A stretch of 64,000 bases of DNA from Microlunatus panaciterrae (GTDB lineage: Bacteria; Actinomycetota; Actinomycetes; Propionibacteriales; Propionibacteriaceae). The stretch covers positions 3,596,001-3,660,000 of the forward strand of contig NZ_JAFBCF010000001.1 in the NCBI RefSeq assembly GCF_016907535.1. The letters are read 5' to 3'. Shown piece after piece: positions 25,621 through 33,788 of the stretch (within the stretch, counting starts at the first letter, position 1; every line of letters begins with the position of its first letter). Made by a program: the position numbers and the translations under genes. The notes beneath the pieces were generated by a model. It was not told where the DNA came from. It searched no databases and saw nothing but the letters and a program-made list of their open reading frames with translations.

Positions 25621-25893
25621 GTGCTGGCCGAGGCGCTCGAGCATCTGGTCCGTGGCATCGTGTCCAACCCGGACGAGGTCCGGGTCGAGGACAAGGATCT
25701 GCGTCGCGGTCGGATGCTCGAGGTTCGCGTTGACCCGAGTGACATCGGCAAGGTGATCGGACGCTCTGGTCGCACGGCGACGGCTCTGCGCACCGTCGTC
25801 GCCGCACTGGCGGGTCGGGAGCAGGTGCGTGTCGACTTCGTCGATGTCGACAAGCGTCCTCGATCCGGTGGCCAAAGCCGCGGGCGGCGCTGA
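25621..25893 (+). CDS. khpA: KH-domain RNA-binding protein KhpA
   Basis: 90-aa single KH-domain protein of the KhpA/YlqC family found between rpsP and rimM in Gram-positive bacteria. The GXXG loop is IGRSGRTA in DIGKVIGRSGRTATALRTVV (about residues 40-59), and the chain starts LAEALEHLVRGIVSNPDEV as in homologues. The C-terminal tail is basic (KRPRSGGQSRGRR). KhpA binds structured RNAs, often with KhpB, and affects cell size and division in firmicutes. The GTG start lies 2 bp after the rpsP stop, so the two are co-translated. Confidence 0.92.
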   Translation: MLAEALEHLVRGIVSNPDEVRVEDKDLRRGRMLEVRVDPSDIGKVIGRSGRTATALRTVVAALAGREQVRVDFVDVDKRPRSGGQSRGRR

Positions 25894-25990
25894 TCCCTAA
25901 CCTTGCGCAGCTGAACGCACCGGCGCCCTGGCTGATCCCTCGGGATCGGACCGGGGCGTCCGGCATTTCCGGGTCGACACGAGAGGAAGC

Positions 25991-26545
25991 ATGACCAGCA
26001 CAGTCGAGGTGATCGTCGGCGTCATCGGCCGGCCGCACGGCCTTCGGGGTGAGGTCGCCATCGAGCTGCGCACCGACGAGCCCGAGCGGCGGTTCGCTGT
26101 CGGCCAGGTGTTGTCGGTGCAAGACGAGGACCGTACGCTCACCGTCGCCGCCCGACGGATGCACAACGGTCGGCTGCTGCTGACGTTCGCCGAGCTCACT
26201 GACCGCACGGCCGTCGAGGGCGCGCGTGGCCTGCTTCTGGTGGCCCGGGTGCCCCAGGACGAGACGCCGGAGGATGACGGGGAGTACTACGACCGGCAGC
26301 TGGTGGGACTGCGCGTCCTGGACGCGGCCGGTCGTGAGGTCGGCAAGGTGCTGCAGGTGGTCCATCTGCCGGCCCAGGACCTGCTGGAGATCAGTACGGC
26401 CGGCTCGGCCCGGCTGGTGCCGTTCGTGGCCACCCTGGTGCCCGAGGTTGACCTGGCGGCTGGCCTCCTCCGGCTGGCCGAGGTCCCGGGCCTGTTGGCC
26501 GACGAGGATGACCAGGTCGCGAACGACGCCGGGACGGACCACTAG
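25991..26545 (+). CDS. rimM: Ribosome maturation factor RimM
   Basis: 184-aa 30S assembly factor that binds bS19 and helps 16S 3'-domain maturation. The N-terminal RimM beta-barrel has [20 protein letters not shown], the C-terminal PRC barrel has [23 protein letters not shown], and QDLLEI and [14 protein letters not shown] follow. ATG with a GAGAGGAAGC Shine-Dalgarno. A 97-bp gap separates it from khpA. Its TAG stop shares a base with the GTG start of trmD. Confidence 0.95.
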   Translation: MTSTVEVIVGVIGRPHGLRGEVAIELRTDEPERRFAVGQVLSVQDEDRTLTVAARRMHNGRLLLTFAELTDRTAVEGARGLLLVARVPQDETPEDDGEYYDRQLVGLRVLDAAGREVGKVLQVVHLPAQDLLEISTAGSARLVPFVATLVPEVDLAAGLLRLAEVPGLLADEDDQVANDAGTDH

Positions 26546-27699
26546 TGCGGCTGGACATCGTCTCGATCTTCCCCGACTACCTGGCCCCGCTGTCGCTGTC
26601 GCTGCCGGGTAAGGCGATCGAGTCCGGGCTGGTCGACCTGCGGGTGCACGACCTCAGGCGGTGGACCCACGACCGGCATCGGACCGTCGATGACACGCCT
26701 TACGGTGGCGGCGCCGGGATGGTGATGAAGCCGGAGCCGTGGGGAGAGGCTCTGGACGAGCTGGTCCCAGACGCGCCGGTCCCTGACGCGCCGGTCCCAG
26801 ACGCGCCGGTCCCAGCCCAGCTGGGGCGGGACGACGAACTTCAAGGGAATCAGGCCCCCGATGACCGGTCTCAGGACGACAGGGCTCTGGTCGGCGCGCC
26901 CAGGCTGCTGGTGATGACACCGTCGGGTCGACCGTTCACCCAGGCGCTCGCCGGCGAGCTCGCCCTGGAGAGGCACCTGGTCATCGCCTGCGGGCGCTAT
27001 GAGGGCATCGACGCACGCGTGGTCGAGCATGCCCGCGCTCGGATGCGCGTCGACGAGATCAGCATCGGCGACTACGTGCTCAACGGGGGCGAGGCTGCTG
27101 CACTGGTGATCACCGAGGCGTTCGTCCGACTCATTCCCGGCGTTATCGGCAATCCGGAGTCACTGGCCGAGGAGTCCCACTCCGCCGGCCACGACGGCCT
27201 GCTGGAGTATCCGGTGTATACCAAGCCACCCAGCTGGAGAGGCCTGCAGGTGCCGGACATCCTGTTCTCAGGCCATCACGGCGAGATCGCTCGCTGGCGG
27301 CGCGAACAGGCGGTGGAGAAGACCCGGGCACGCCGACCCGACCTGCTGCCGGCTGAGTTGCGCGAGATCATCGTCGGCGAGGCCACCTCGTCGGATGCAG
27401 GGGAGTTGCTGACCCTGCAGCTGGCCGCCGGCGCCGCTGATACGTCGTCCGTGACGCTGGATGACGTGCTGGCCTCGCTGCAGGGCGCCACCGTGCTGGT
27501 GGCCCGCCAGAACGGCCGGCTGGTGGGCTCAGCGCGAGGTGAGGTCGTCGATGGCGAGGTCTGGAGCGTCGGCAGGCCGATGGTGGTGCCCGACCTGCGG
27601 AACCGTGGGATCGGCGAACGACTCCGGGCCGAGATCCAACGGCTCGCGCCGGCTACCTGTCAAAGCATGCGGATCGCGCCCCCCGACCCTGCGGTCTGA
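26545..27699 (+). CDS. trmD: tRNA (guanine(37)-N(1))-methyltransferase TrmD with disordered insertion and truncated GNAT-like C-terminal domain
   Basis: SPOUT-family enzyme making m1G37 in tRNAs, which prevents +1 frameshifting. The catalytic part is intact: [14 protein letters not shown] at the start, [17 protein letters not shown], the trefoil-knot GRYEGID and [15 protein letters not shown], and [12 protein letters not shown]. Two oddities: residues about 74-120 hold a proline/aspartate-rich insertion built on a VPDAP repeat between two strands of the SPOUT fold, and after about residue 285 there is an extension resembling the first half of a GNAT acetyltransferase ([18 protein letters not shown], then the acetyl-CoA loop [10 protein letters not shown]). 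The GNAT part ends abruptly inside a repeat array that supplies the last six residues and the stop. Total 384 aa against the usual 240-280. Confidence 0.92.
   Translation: MRLDIVSIFPDYLAPLSLSLPGKAIESGLVDLRVHDLRRWTHDRHRTVDDTPYGGGAGMVMKPEPWGEALDELVPDAPVPDAPVPDAPVPAQLGRDDELQGNQAPDDRSQDDRALVGAPRLLVMTPSGRPFTQALAGELALERHLVIACGRYEGIDARVVEHARARMRVDEISIGDYVLNGGEAAALVITEAFVRLIPGVIGNPESLAEESHSAGHDGLLEYPVYTKPPSWRGLQVPDILFSGHHGEIARWRREQAVEKTRARRPDLLPAELREIIVGEATSSDAGELLTLQLAAGAADTSSVTLDDVLASLQGATVLVARQNGRLVGSARGEVVDGEVWSVGRPMVVPDLRNRGIGERLRAEIQRLAPATCQSMRIAPPDPAV
26763..26807. repeat. Three 15-bp in-frame tandem repeats inside trmD
   Basis: Units GGTCCCAGACGCGCC at 26763-26777, 26778-26792 (one substitution) and 26793-26807, plus a partial fourth. 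They encode V-P-D-A-P repeats in the disordered insertion of TrmD. Since the period is a multiple of three, copy-number change would keep the frame. Confidence 0.9.
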
Positions 27700-27883
27700 G
27701 CTTGTCGAAGACCCCCGACCCCCTGCGGACTACGTGGTCTGAGCTTGTCGAAGACCCCCGACCCCCTGCGGACCACGTGGTCTGAGCTGGTCGAAGACCC
27801 CCGACCCCCTGCGGACTACGTGGTCTGAGCTCGTCGAAGACCCCCGACTCCCTGCGGACTACGTGGTCTGAGCTCGTCGAAGA
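27680..27883. repeat. 43-bp tandem repeat array overlapping the trmD stop codon
   Basis: One 32-bp truncated unit (27680-27711) and four full 43-bp units (27712-27754, 27755-27797, 27798-27840, 27841-27883), nearly identical. Each carries the core CTGAGCTTGTCGAAGA in plus orientation and a dyad around ACGTGGTC (a perfect GACCACGTGGTC palindrome in the third unit). The trmD TGA (27697-27699) lies within the truncated unit. There are no spacers, so it is not a CRISPR array. Confidence 0.93.
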
Positions 27884-27914
27884 CCTGGTGCAGTGCCCTT
27901 CGAGCTCAGGTCCG

Positions 27915-28145
27915 CCCTTCGACAGGCTCAGGGCGCGTAAACAGGGTCAGCGGGCGGTGGTGTGGGGCCCTTCGACGGACTCAGGGCGCGTAAACGGGCT
28001 CAGCGGGCGGTGGTGCTAGGCCCTTCGACAGGCTCAGGGCGCGTAAACGGGCTCAGGGCACGCCCTTCGACAGGCTCAGGGCGCATATAAACAGGCTCGG
28101 GGCGCGGCGACAGGCTCAGGGCGCGGCGACAGGTTGAGGGGCGAG
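27915..28145. repeat. Array of minus-oriented REP-like elements (core CCCTTCGACAGGCTCAGGG)
   Basis: The 19-bp core occurs at 27915-27933, 27968-27986 (two changes), 28021-28039 and 28063-28081, with partial copies (GCGACAGGCTCAGGGCGCG) to about 28140. They are interspersed with GTAAACGGGCTCAG and CGGGCGGTGGTG motifs. These cores are the reverse complement of the core in the preceding 43-bp array, so RNA from either strand can fold into long stems. The gap lies between convergent trmD and the HNH gene and contains no other gene. Confidence 0.88.
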
Positions 28146-28154
28146 GTCAGACGG

Positions 28155-29447
28155 TCAGGCGGCGAGGCCGAATCGCTGTCGGATTCGATGGTGGACGAGG
28201 GGGCGTTGGGCGGGGTCGCGCCATCGCGGGGGTACCCAGGCGGGGAGCTTGTTGATCATGACGCAGCTCCAGCCGCGGTCGGCGAACTCCCGGTGGTGGT
28301 AGCCGCAGAGGAGCGTCAGATTGTTGACCTCCGTGCGGCCACCGTCGAGCCAGGAACGCACATGGTGCCGTTCACACCACTCCGGTGGGGCGCTGCAGCC
28401 GGGAAATGAGCAGCCGCCATCGCGAGCCATCAGGGCCAGCGTCTGGTTCTTGTTGGCGATCCGACGGTCACGGCCAAGGTCGAGCGGCAGGCCGCTCCGG
28501 GTGAAGGCGGCGGGAATGATCTCGGCCTCGTTGGCCAGCTTGAGGACCTCACTCACCGGCAGCAGGGTGCCGTCAGAGGTCTCACCATGGCCGCACCGCG
28601 CCAACAGCTTCTCCACGTCGATCATGACGACTACCGTGGCCGGCGTTCCGCCCGAGTCCGGCAGTCCGCCCGCACGCAGCAGTCGGGAGGCGACATCCTC
28701 CAACGCGTCGTGGAGTCGCTGACCGGCGCTCCGTGGGTCCGGACCGTCGGCGTCGGTGGGTCTGGGCGCTGCCAACGGCGAAAGGACCGCGAACAGCTTG
28801 GCGCCGAGTCCGGGAGTCACCCTCCCGCCGGGGGTGAAGGAGCCATCGCGGTTCGGTCGCAGCCAGAAGTCGCGCAGGTTGCTGTGCGCGATGTCGTCCA
28901 GCCGGCCATCGGGTAGCAGCACTTCCACCAGCTTGCTGGCCGCCTTGCGGAAGTCCTTCGGTACGAGCTGTCCGCTGAGGTCCGTCAGCGTCTGCTCTGC
29001 AGCCGACACCTCGGTCGGGTCGAGACCGGCACGTTCGAGCAGCTCCAGGGTGTCGATCGCGGTAGTGCGCTGCTCCGGGTTGAGTCGTCCGCTGCGGAGC
29101 AGGTCTGACAACACCGGCCGGTTCGGCGGCAACGGATCGCCCTGCAGCGTCGACCGAGGGCGCAACGCCTCGGCTGCCCTGACCCGGTTCCGGGCCTCGC
29201 CCGAAGACACGCTCAGCAGTTGGCTGAGCAGTCCCGCCGTATCGCGCTGAAGCCACCGTCGCCCAAGGCCACGCTGGTCACACTCGGCGATCAGTTGATG
29301 ATCCACGAGAGCCAGCCGATTTCTGACTCGTTCGAAGTCCTGCCCGAACTCGGCCAGGGACTCGTCGTTGAGGTTCTGAAGCCCTCCGCTCTCCGCGAGC
29401 GCGATCAGGTCAGCCAGTACCCTGTCCAGCTGATCCAGCAGTTCCAT
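28155..29447 (-). CDS. DUF222 / HNH endonuclease (13E12-repeat family), SOS-controlled
   Basis: 430-aa protein with the N-terminal DUF222 helical domain (about 1-280: LDQLDRVLADLIALAES, LSVSSGEARNRVRAAEAL, HSNLRDFWLRPN) and a C-terminal HNH nuclease domain with zinc-ribbon cysteines and catalytic histidines in CSFPGC, ERHHVRSW and LLCGYHHREF. This family is multi-copy in mycobacteria and other actinomycetes, and some members are LexA-regulated. Here the promoter (TTGTAT-N17-TAACAT) has a TCGAAC-N4-GTTCGA box filling its spacer, and the -10 lies 6 nt from the ATG with no Shine-Dalgarno. A role in DNA damage responses is therefore likely. The target sequence is unknown. Confidence 0.88.
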   Translation of the reverse strand: MELLDQLDRVLADLIALAESGGLQNLNDESLAEFGQDFERVRNRLALVDHQLIAECDQRGLGRRWLQRDTAGLLSQLLSVSSGEARNRVRAAEALRPRSTLQGDPLPPNRPVLSDLLRSGRLNPEQRTTAIDTLELLERAGLDPTEVSAAEQTLTDLSGQLVPKDFRKAASKLVEVLLPDGRLDDIAHSNLRDFWLRPNRDGSFTPGGRVTPGLGAKLFAVLSPLAAPRPTDADGPDPRSAGQRLHDALEDVASRLLRAGGLPDSGGTPATVVVMIDVEKLLARCGHGETSDGTLLPVSEVLKLANEAEIIPAAFTRSGLPLDLGRDRRIANKNQTLALMARDGGCSFPGCSAPPEWCERHHVRSWLDGGRTEVNNLTLLCGYHHREFADRGWSCVMINKLPAWVPPRWRDPAQRPLVHHRIRQRFGLAA

Positions 29448-29453
29448 GGATCC

Positions 29454-29482
29454 ATGTTAATCGAACATGCGTTCGAATACAA
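29454..29482 (-). promoter_or_regulatory. Promoter of the HNH gene containing a LexA SOS box in its spacer
   Basis: Minus strand: -35 TTGTAT (29482-29477), 17-bp spacer, -10 TAACAT (29459-29454), then 6 nt and the ATG. The spacer consists almost wholly of TCGAAC-GCAT-GTTCGA (plus-strand 29461-29476), which matches the actinobacterial LexA consensus TCGAAC-N4-GTTCGA in all 12 arm positions. LexA bound there would exclude RNA polymerase. Confidence 0.85.
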
Positions 29483-29486
29483 GACC

Positions 29487-30191
29487 TCAGGAAGGCTCAT
29501 CTTCGCTGAAGACATACTCCTCGGAGAACAGCGGTGGGCGCTCCATCGCGAACACCTCGTCTGAGCCGTCATCGGTCTCCAGCGGACCCAGCTCCTGTTG
29601 CTGGTAGGTCGCGATGTAGCCCCAGGTCGGCTCCAGGCCCTCGGTCTCCAGCAGGGCCTCCTGGCCGCGTACGTGGGTGATGTTGTAGATGGCCAGGCCG
29701 ACATTGTGGTTGTGACTGGCCAGGTCGTCTTCGGTGGTGTCGGGGTACTCCTCCCGCCACGCCGCCTTGCCGGCCGCGATCACGGCGTCCTCGTCGACGA
29801 CTTCGAAGTCCCAGCGGGCCAGCCGACTGATGCCCGTTACGGGCCCGAGGCCGTCGTCGCCGTCGATGAGCTGTTCCAATAGGTCGTCCAGCTCGTCCTC
29901 CTCGTCGTCCTCGGGTTCGAACGCGTCGTAGAACGGCGTCCACTCGCCGCAGTGGTCAGACTGCCGTTCCGTGAAGCGGTGCAGAGCCTCACGCAGCACC
30001 TCGGCCGACGTGTCGATACTGTCCTCGGCCGCGGGGCTGGTGGCGGCGCAGACGACGTCGACATGATGCTTGAAGGCCTCGATGACGTCCTGTGCGGCGA
30101 GACGCACCGCGGCCGCGCTCCGAGCCGAGAACTCCGGCTCCCAATCCTCGTCGGAGTCGTCGGGGTCACCGGAGAAGCGGTCCTGGTTCAT
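29487..30191 (-). CDS. Acidic hypothetical protein
   Basis: 234-aa strongly acidic protein with no signal peptide or membrane helix. It has two Asp/Glu-rich stretches (DPDDSDEDWEPE near the N-terminus and EPEDDEEDELDDLLEQ around residue 100) and a central part ISRLARWDFEVVDEDAVIAAGKAAWREEYPDTTEDDLAS. I recognise no family. It ends 40 bp upstream of the SOS-controlled HNH gene on the same strand. The start ATG has TAGATT exactly 6 nt upstream, which suggests its own leaderless promoter. Strong acidity can indicate a DNA mimic or a chaperone-like inhibitor, but nothing here proves that. Confidence 0.7.
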   Translation of the reverse strand: MNQDRFSGDPDDSDEDWEPEFSARSAAAVRLAAQDVIEAFKHHVDVVCAATSPAAEDSIDTSAEVLREALHRFTERQSDHCGEWTPFYDAFEPEDDEEDELDDLLEQLIDGDDGLGPVTGISRLARWDFEVVDEDAVIAAGKAAWREEYPDTTEDDLASHNHNVGLAIYNITHVRGQEALLETEGLEPTWGYIATYQQQELGPLETDDGSDEVFAMERPPLFSEEYVFSEDEPS

Positions 30192-30197
30192 GCCTTC

Positions 30198-30203
30198 AAT
30201 CTA
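30198..30203 (-). promoter_or_regulatory. Predicted leaderless -10 element of the acidic hypothetical gene
   Basis: TAGATT on the minus strand, then six bases (GAAGGC) and ATG. The six-base spacer also looks like a poor Shine-Dalgarno directly against the start, which would be too close to work, so a leaderless start is more likely. Confidence 0.4.
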
Positions 30204-30293
30204 GGCCAGCCGGTGGTGAAGGAGAAGGCTGCGCTACGACGCTCCCGGAGCGACGCGATTGCGGGTCCGACGCAGGATGAGACGTACGCCACG

Positions 30294-30312
30294 CCAGGCT
30301 TGCCTAACTTAG
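30294..30312. promoter_or_regulatory. DtxR/IdeR-type iron box candidate upstream of sdhCAB
   Basis: The 19-mer CCAGGCTTGCCTAACTTAG matches the actinobacterial iron-box consensus TTAGGTTAGCCTAACCTAA at 13 of 19 positions, with the central GCCTAAC conserved. It ends about 20 bp upstream of the predicted -10 of sdhC, that is over the -35 region. An iron-dependent regulator here would tie the iron-rich succinate dehydrogenase to iron supply. It is a sequence match only. Confidence 0.45.
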
Positions 30313-30332
30313 CGGTTTGCCCGGCTGCGTTC

Positions 30333-30338
30333 TAGTGT
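30333..30338 (+). promoter_or_regulatory. Predicted leaderless -10 element of sdhC
   Basis: TAGTGT (TANNNT) ends 7 nt before the GTG start of sdhC. No Shine-Dalgarno is present in the preceding 20 nt. Transcription would begin at the start codon. Confidence 0.5.
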
Positions 30339-30345
30339 TGACCAC

Positions 30346-31056
30346 GTGGCGACAACTTCTTTGACCCCGCAACAGCGGGCTGTCAGGTCGACTGTGGTGC
30401 TGAAGAGCCTGATGGCCATCAGCGGCTTGATCATGGTCGGGTATCTCATCCTGCACATGTACGGCAACCTCAAGCTGTTCGCCGGTCGGGAGGCGTTCGA
30501 CGGCTACTCCCACCATCTGCGTGTGATCCTCTATCCGCTGCTGCCGCACTCCGGCCTGCTGTGGATCATCCGGGTGGTCCTGCTGGCCAGTGTGCTGATC
30601 CACTTCTATGCGGCGATCACCTTGTGGCGGCGAAACAACAGGGCTCGCGGAGGCGTCAGCCGTTACCAGAGCAGTCGGGCACGTCGCGGGGTCCAGCGCT
30701 CCTACTCGTCGTTCACGATGCGCTGGGGAGGAGTGATCATCCTGCTCTTCGTGATCTACCACCTGCTGCACCTGACGGCGAACGTGATCGCGCCTGGAGG
30801 TGCCTCGGCCTCGCCGTACCAGCGGGTCGTCAACGGATTCTCCATCTGGTGGGTGGTGCTGTCGTACACCATCGCCATGCTCGCGGTGGGCCTGCACCTG
30901 CGTCACGGTTTCTGGAGTGCCTTCGCCACCTTGGGCGCCAACCGGAGCGCCAAGACCCGGTCCGTCCTCAACGGGCTCGCCTGGCTCGTCGCAGTGGTGA
31001 TCACGGTCGGGTTCCTGCTCCCGCCGTACTTCGTCCTCTTTGGATTGGTGAGATAG
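30346..31056 (+). CDS. sdhC: Succinate dehydrogenase cytochrome b subunit (SdhC, b558 family)
   Basis: 236-aa membrane anchor of succinate dehydrogenase, of the single-subunit diheme b558 type found with B-type SdhA and SdhB. Five membrane segments are visible, starting VLKSLMAISGLIMVGYLILHMYGNL. The haem ligand histidines are in LILHMYGN, VLIHFYAAI, YHLLHLTANV and GLHLRHGFWS. There is no separate SdhD, as expected for this type. The gene is directly followed by sdhA with no gap. Start GTG 30346 gives a good N-terminus; see the -10 element upstream. Confidence 0.93.
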   Translation: MATTSLTPQQRAVRSTVVLKSLMAISGLIMVGYLILHMYGNLKLFAGREAFDGYSHHLRVILYPLLPHSGLLWIIRVVLLASVLIHFYAAITLWRRNNRARGGVSRYQSSRARRGVQRSYSSFTMRWGGVIILLFVIYHLLHLTANVIAPGGASASPYQRVVNGFSIWWVVLSYTIAMLAVGLHLRHGFWSAFATLGANRSAKTRSVLNGLAWLVAVVITVGFLLPPYFVLFGLVR

Positions 31057-33045
31057 ATGACCGAACACACGACAGCAGCCGCTGTCGACACCCTGAAGTC
31101 CGTCGACGCGGACACGCTCTACACCGAGGGTGCTCCGATCAAGGATGACAAGGCGCCCGGCGGCCCGATCAACGAGCGCTGGGACCTGCGCCGGTTCACC
31201 GCCAAGCTGGTGAACCCGGCCAACCGGCGCAAGCTGTCGGTGATCATCGTCGGAACCGGGCTGGCAGGTGCCTCGGCGGCTGCCACTCTGGGCGAGGCGG
31301 GGTACCGGGTGAAGAGCTTCTGCTACCAGGACAGCCCGCGGCGCGCGCACTCGATCGCCGCCCAAGGCGGCATCAACGCGGCTAAGAACTACCGTAACGA
31401 CGGCGACTCCATCTACCGGCTCTTCTATGACACGGTCAAGGGTGGCGACTTCCGCTCCCGCGAGTCCAACGTCTACCGGCTGGCGCAGGTCAGTGTGGAG
31501 ATCATCGACCAGTGCGTGGCTCAGGGGGTGCCGTTCGCCCGCGAGTACGGCGGCCTGCTGGACAACCGCTCCTTCGGCGGGGTCCAGGTCTCGCGGACCT
31601 TCTATGCCCGTGGGCAGACGGGCCAGCAGCTGCTGATCGGTGCCTACCAGGCTCTGGAACGTCAGGTGGCCGCGAAGACGGTTGAGATGCACACCCGGCA
31701 CGAGATGTTGGAGTTGATCGTCGTCGATGGCAAGGCCCGCGGCATCGTGGCCCGCGACATGGTCACCGGTGAGATCGAGACGCACTTCGCCGATGCTGTG
31801 GTGCTGGCCTCCGGCGGTTACGGCAACGTGTTCTTCCTGTCCACGAACGCCATGGGTTGCAACGTCACCGCCACCTGGCGGGCGCACCGCAAGGGCGCCC
31901 TGTTCGCCAATCCCTGCTACACCCAGATCCACCCGACCTGCATCCCGGTCAGTGGTGCGTATCAGTCCAAGCTGACCCTGATGAGCGAGTCGCTCCGCAA
32001 CGATGGCCGGATCTGGGTCCCCAAGAGCGGCGAGGACAAGCGCGACCCGCGCGAGATCCCCGAAGCCGACCGGGATTACTACCTGGAGCGGATCTACCCT
32101 TCGTTCGGCAACCTGGTGCCGCGGGACATCGCGTCCCGCGCCGCGAAGTATGTCTGCGACGAGGGTCGGGGGGTCGGCCCCGGTGGCCTGGGTGTCTACC
32201 TGGACTTCGCCGATGCCATCCAACGGTTGGGCCGGAAGGCAGTCGAGGCCAAGTACGGCAACCTGTTCGACATGTACGCCCAGATCACCGGCGAGAACCC
32301 TTACGAGACGCCGATGCGGATCTACCCGGCAGTGCACTACACGATGGGCGGTCTGTGGGTCGACTATGACCTGCAGTCCAACCTGCCCGGGCTGTTTGTG
32401 GCCGGAGAGGCCAACTTCTCCGACCACGGAGCCAACCGGCTCGGAGCAAGCGCTCTGATGCAGGGTCTCGCGGACGGCTACTTCGTGCTGCCGAACACGA
32501 TCAACGACTACCTGGCCGCCGGGCCGTTCGAGCCGGTCGACGCTGCGCACCCGGCCGCCCTCGAGGCGGTCCAGTCGGTCAACGAGCGGATCCAGAAGTT
32601 CCTCTCCATCAACGGCACCCGGACAGTGGACAGCTTCCACAAGGAGCTCGGCCACATCATGTGGGAGTACTGCGGGATGGAGCGCAACGAGGAGGGCCTG
32701 CGCAAGGCCATCTCCCGGATCCGCGAGCTCAGGGACGAGTTCTGGGTCGACGTCAAGGTGCTCGGCACCAACGAGGAGCTCAACCAGACCCTCGAACGGG
32801 CCGGCCGGGTGGCCGACTTCTTCGAGCTGGCCGAGCTGATGTGCGTGGATGCCCTGGTCCGCCGGGAGTCGTGCGGCGGTCACTTCCGGTCGGAGTCACA
32901 GACCGAGGACGGTGAGGCGCTGCGGCATGACGACGAGTTCGCCTACGTCTCGGCCTGGGAGTTCGGCAACGGCGGTCAGCCCGTCCTGCACAAGGAAGCG
33001 TTGGAGTACGAGTACGTCGAGATGAAACAACGGAGCTACAAGTGA
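31057..33045 (+). CDS. sdhA: Succinate dehydrogenase flavoprotein subunit
   Basis: 662-aa catalytic subunit, with covalent FAD, which oxidises succinate to fumarate and feeds electrons to SdhB. The FAD-binding motif [21 protein letters not shown] is near residue 64, the histidine for covalent FAD is in [11 protein letters not shown], and the active-site blocks include HPTCIPVSG and the C-terminal [13 protein letters not shown]. The long form of about 650 aa with an N-terminal extension is typical of B-type enzymes of actinobacteria and firmicutes. It is contiguous with sdhC and overlaps sdhB by 4 bp (GTGA). Confidence 0.97.
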   Translation: MTEHTTAAAVDTLKSVDADTLYTEGAPIKDDKAPGGPINERWDLRRFTAKLVNPANRRKLSVIIVGTGLAGASAAATLGEAGYRVKSFCYQDSPRRAHSIAAQGGINAAKNYRNDGDSIYRLFYDTVKGGDFRSRESNVYRLAQVSVEIIDQCVAQGVPFAREYGGLLDNRSFGGVQVSRTFYARGQTGQQLLIGAYQALERQVAAKTVEMHTRHEMLELIVVDGKARGIVARDMVTGEIETHFADAVVLASGGYGNVFFLSTNAMGCNVTATWRAHRKGALFANPCYTQIHPTCIPVSGAYQSKLTLMSESLRNDGRIWVPKSGEDKRDPREIPEADRDYYLERIYPSFGNLVPRDIASRAAKYVCDEGRGVGPGGLGVYLDFADAIQRLGRKAVEAKYGNLFDMYAQITGENPYETPMRIYPAVHYTMGGLWVDYDLQSNLPGLFVAGEANFSDHGANRLGASALMQGLADGYFVLPNTINDYLAAGPFEPVDAAHPAALEAVQSVNERIQKFLSINGTRTVDSFHKELGHIMWEYCGMERNEEGLRKAISRIRELRDEFWVDVKVLGTNEELNQTLERAGRVADFFELAELMCVDALVRRESCGGHFRSESQTEDGEALRHDDEFAYVSAWEFGNGGQPVLHKEALEYEYVEMKQRSYK

Positions 33046-33788
33046 ACATCACCCTGCGCGTATGGCGTCAACCCAACGCTGCGGCCGAGGGCCGCATGGT
33101 CACCTACCGGGTCGAAGACGTCTCCGAGCACATGTCCTTCCTGGAGATGCTGGACGTCCTCAACGAGCGACTCACGCTGGAGGGCGACGACCCGATCGCT
33201 TTCGATCATGACTGCCGGGAGGGCATCTGTGGGATGTGCGGTGTGGTGATCAACGGCATCGCCCACGGGCCGCAGCAGACCACGACCTGCCAGCTCCATA
33301 TGCGGTCGTTCGCCGACGGGGCGGTCATCGACGTAGAGCCGTGGCGGGCGGAGCCGTTCCCGGTGATCAAGGACCTGGTGGTGGACCGGAGCGCCTTCGA
33401 CCGGATCATCCAGGCAGGCGGGTTCATCAGCGTACCGACCGGCTCGGCACCCGACGCGCACGCGACGCCGGTGCCCAAGCGCGACGCCGACCATGCCTTC
33501 GACGCCGCCACCTGCATCGGCTGCGGGGCCTGCGTGGCCGCCTGCCCGAACGGCTCGGCGACCCTCTTCACAGCCGCCAAGATCACCCACCTCGGGCTGC
33601 TGCCGCAGGGTCAGCCGGAGCGCGACTCCCGGGTGCTGGGCATGGTGGCCCAGCACGAGGAGGAGGGGTTCGGCAGCTGCACCAACATCGGCGAGTGCAC
33701 CGCAGTCTGCCCGAAGGGGATCCCGCTCGAGACGATCTCGAGGATGAACCGGGACCTGCTGGGCGCCCTCTCCCGCAACCAGGCCTAG
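33042..33788 (+). CDS. sdhB: Succinate dehydrogenase iron-sulfur subunit
   Basis: 248-aa electron-transfer subunit. The N-terminal ferredoxin domain has the [2Fe-2S] cysteines in [10 protein letters not shown] and the later TTCQLH. The C-terminal helical domain has [13 protein letters not shown] and [13 protein letters not shown] for the [4Fe-4S] and third clusters. The GTG start overlaps the sdhA stop. The gene's TAG stop and that of the convergent gene share the tetramer CTAG, so there is no space for a terminator between them. Complete and typical. Confidence 0.97.
   Translation: MNITLRVWRQPNAAAEGRMVTYRVEDVSEHMSFLEMLDVLNERLTLEGDDPIAFDHDCREGICGMCGVVINGIAHGPQQTTTCQLHMRSFADGAVIDVEPWRAEPFPVIKDLVVDRSAFDRIIQAGGFISVPTGSAPDAHATPVPKRDADHAFDAATCIGCGACVAACPNGSATLFTAAKITHLGLLPQGQPERDSRVLGMVAQHEEEGFGSCTNIGECTAVCPKGIPLETISRMNRDLLGALSRNQA

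Noticed and set aside
27680-28145. CRISPR array
   Set aside because: The units are tandem without unique spacers and differ in orientation between the two halves, and no cas genes are near.
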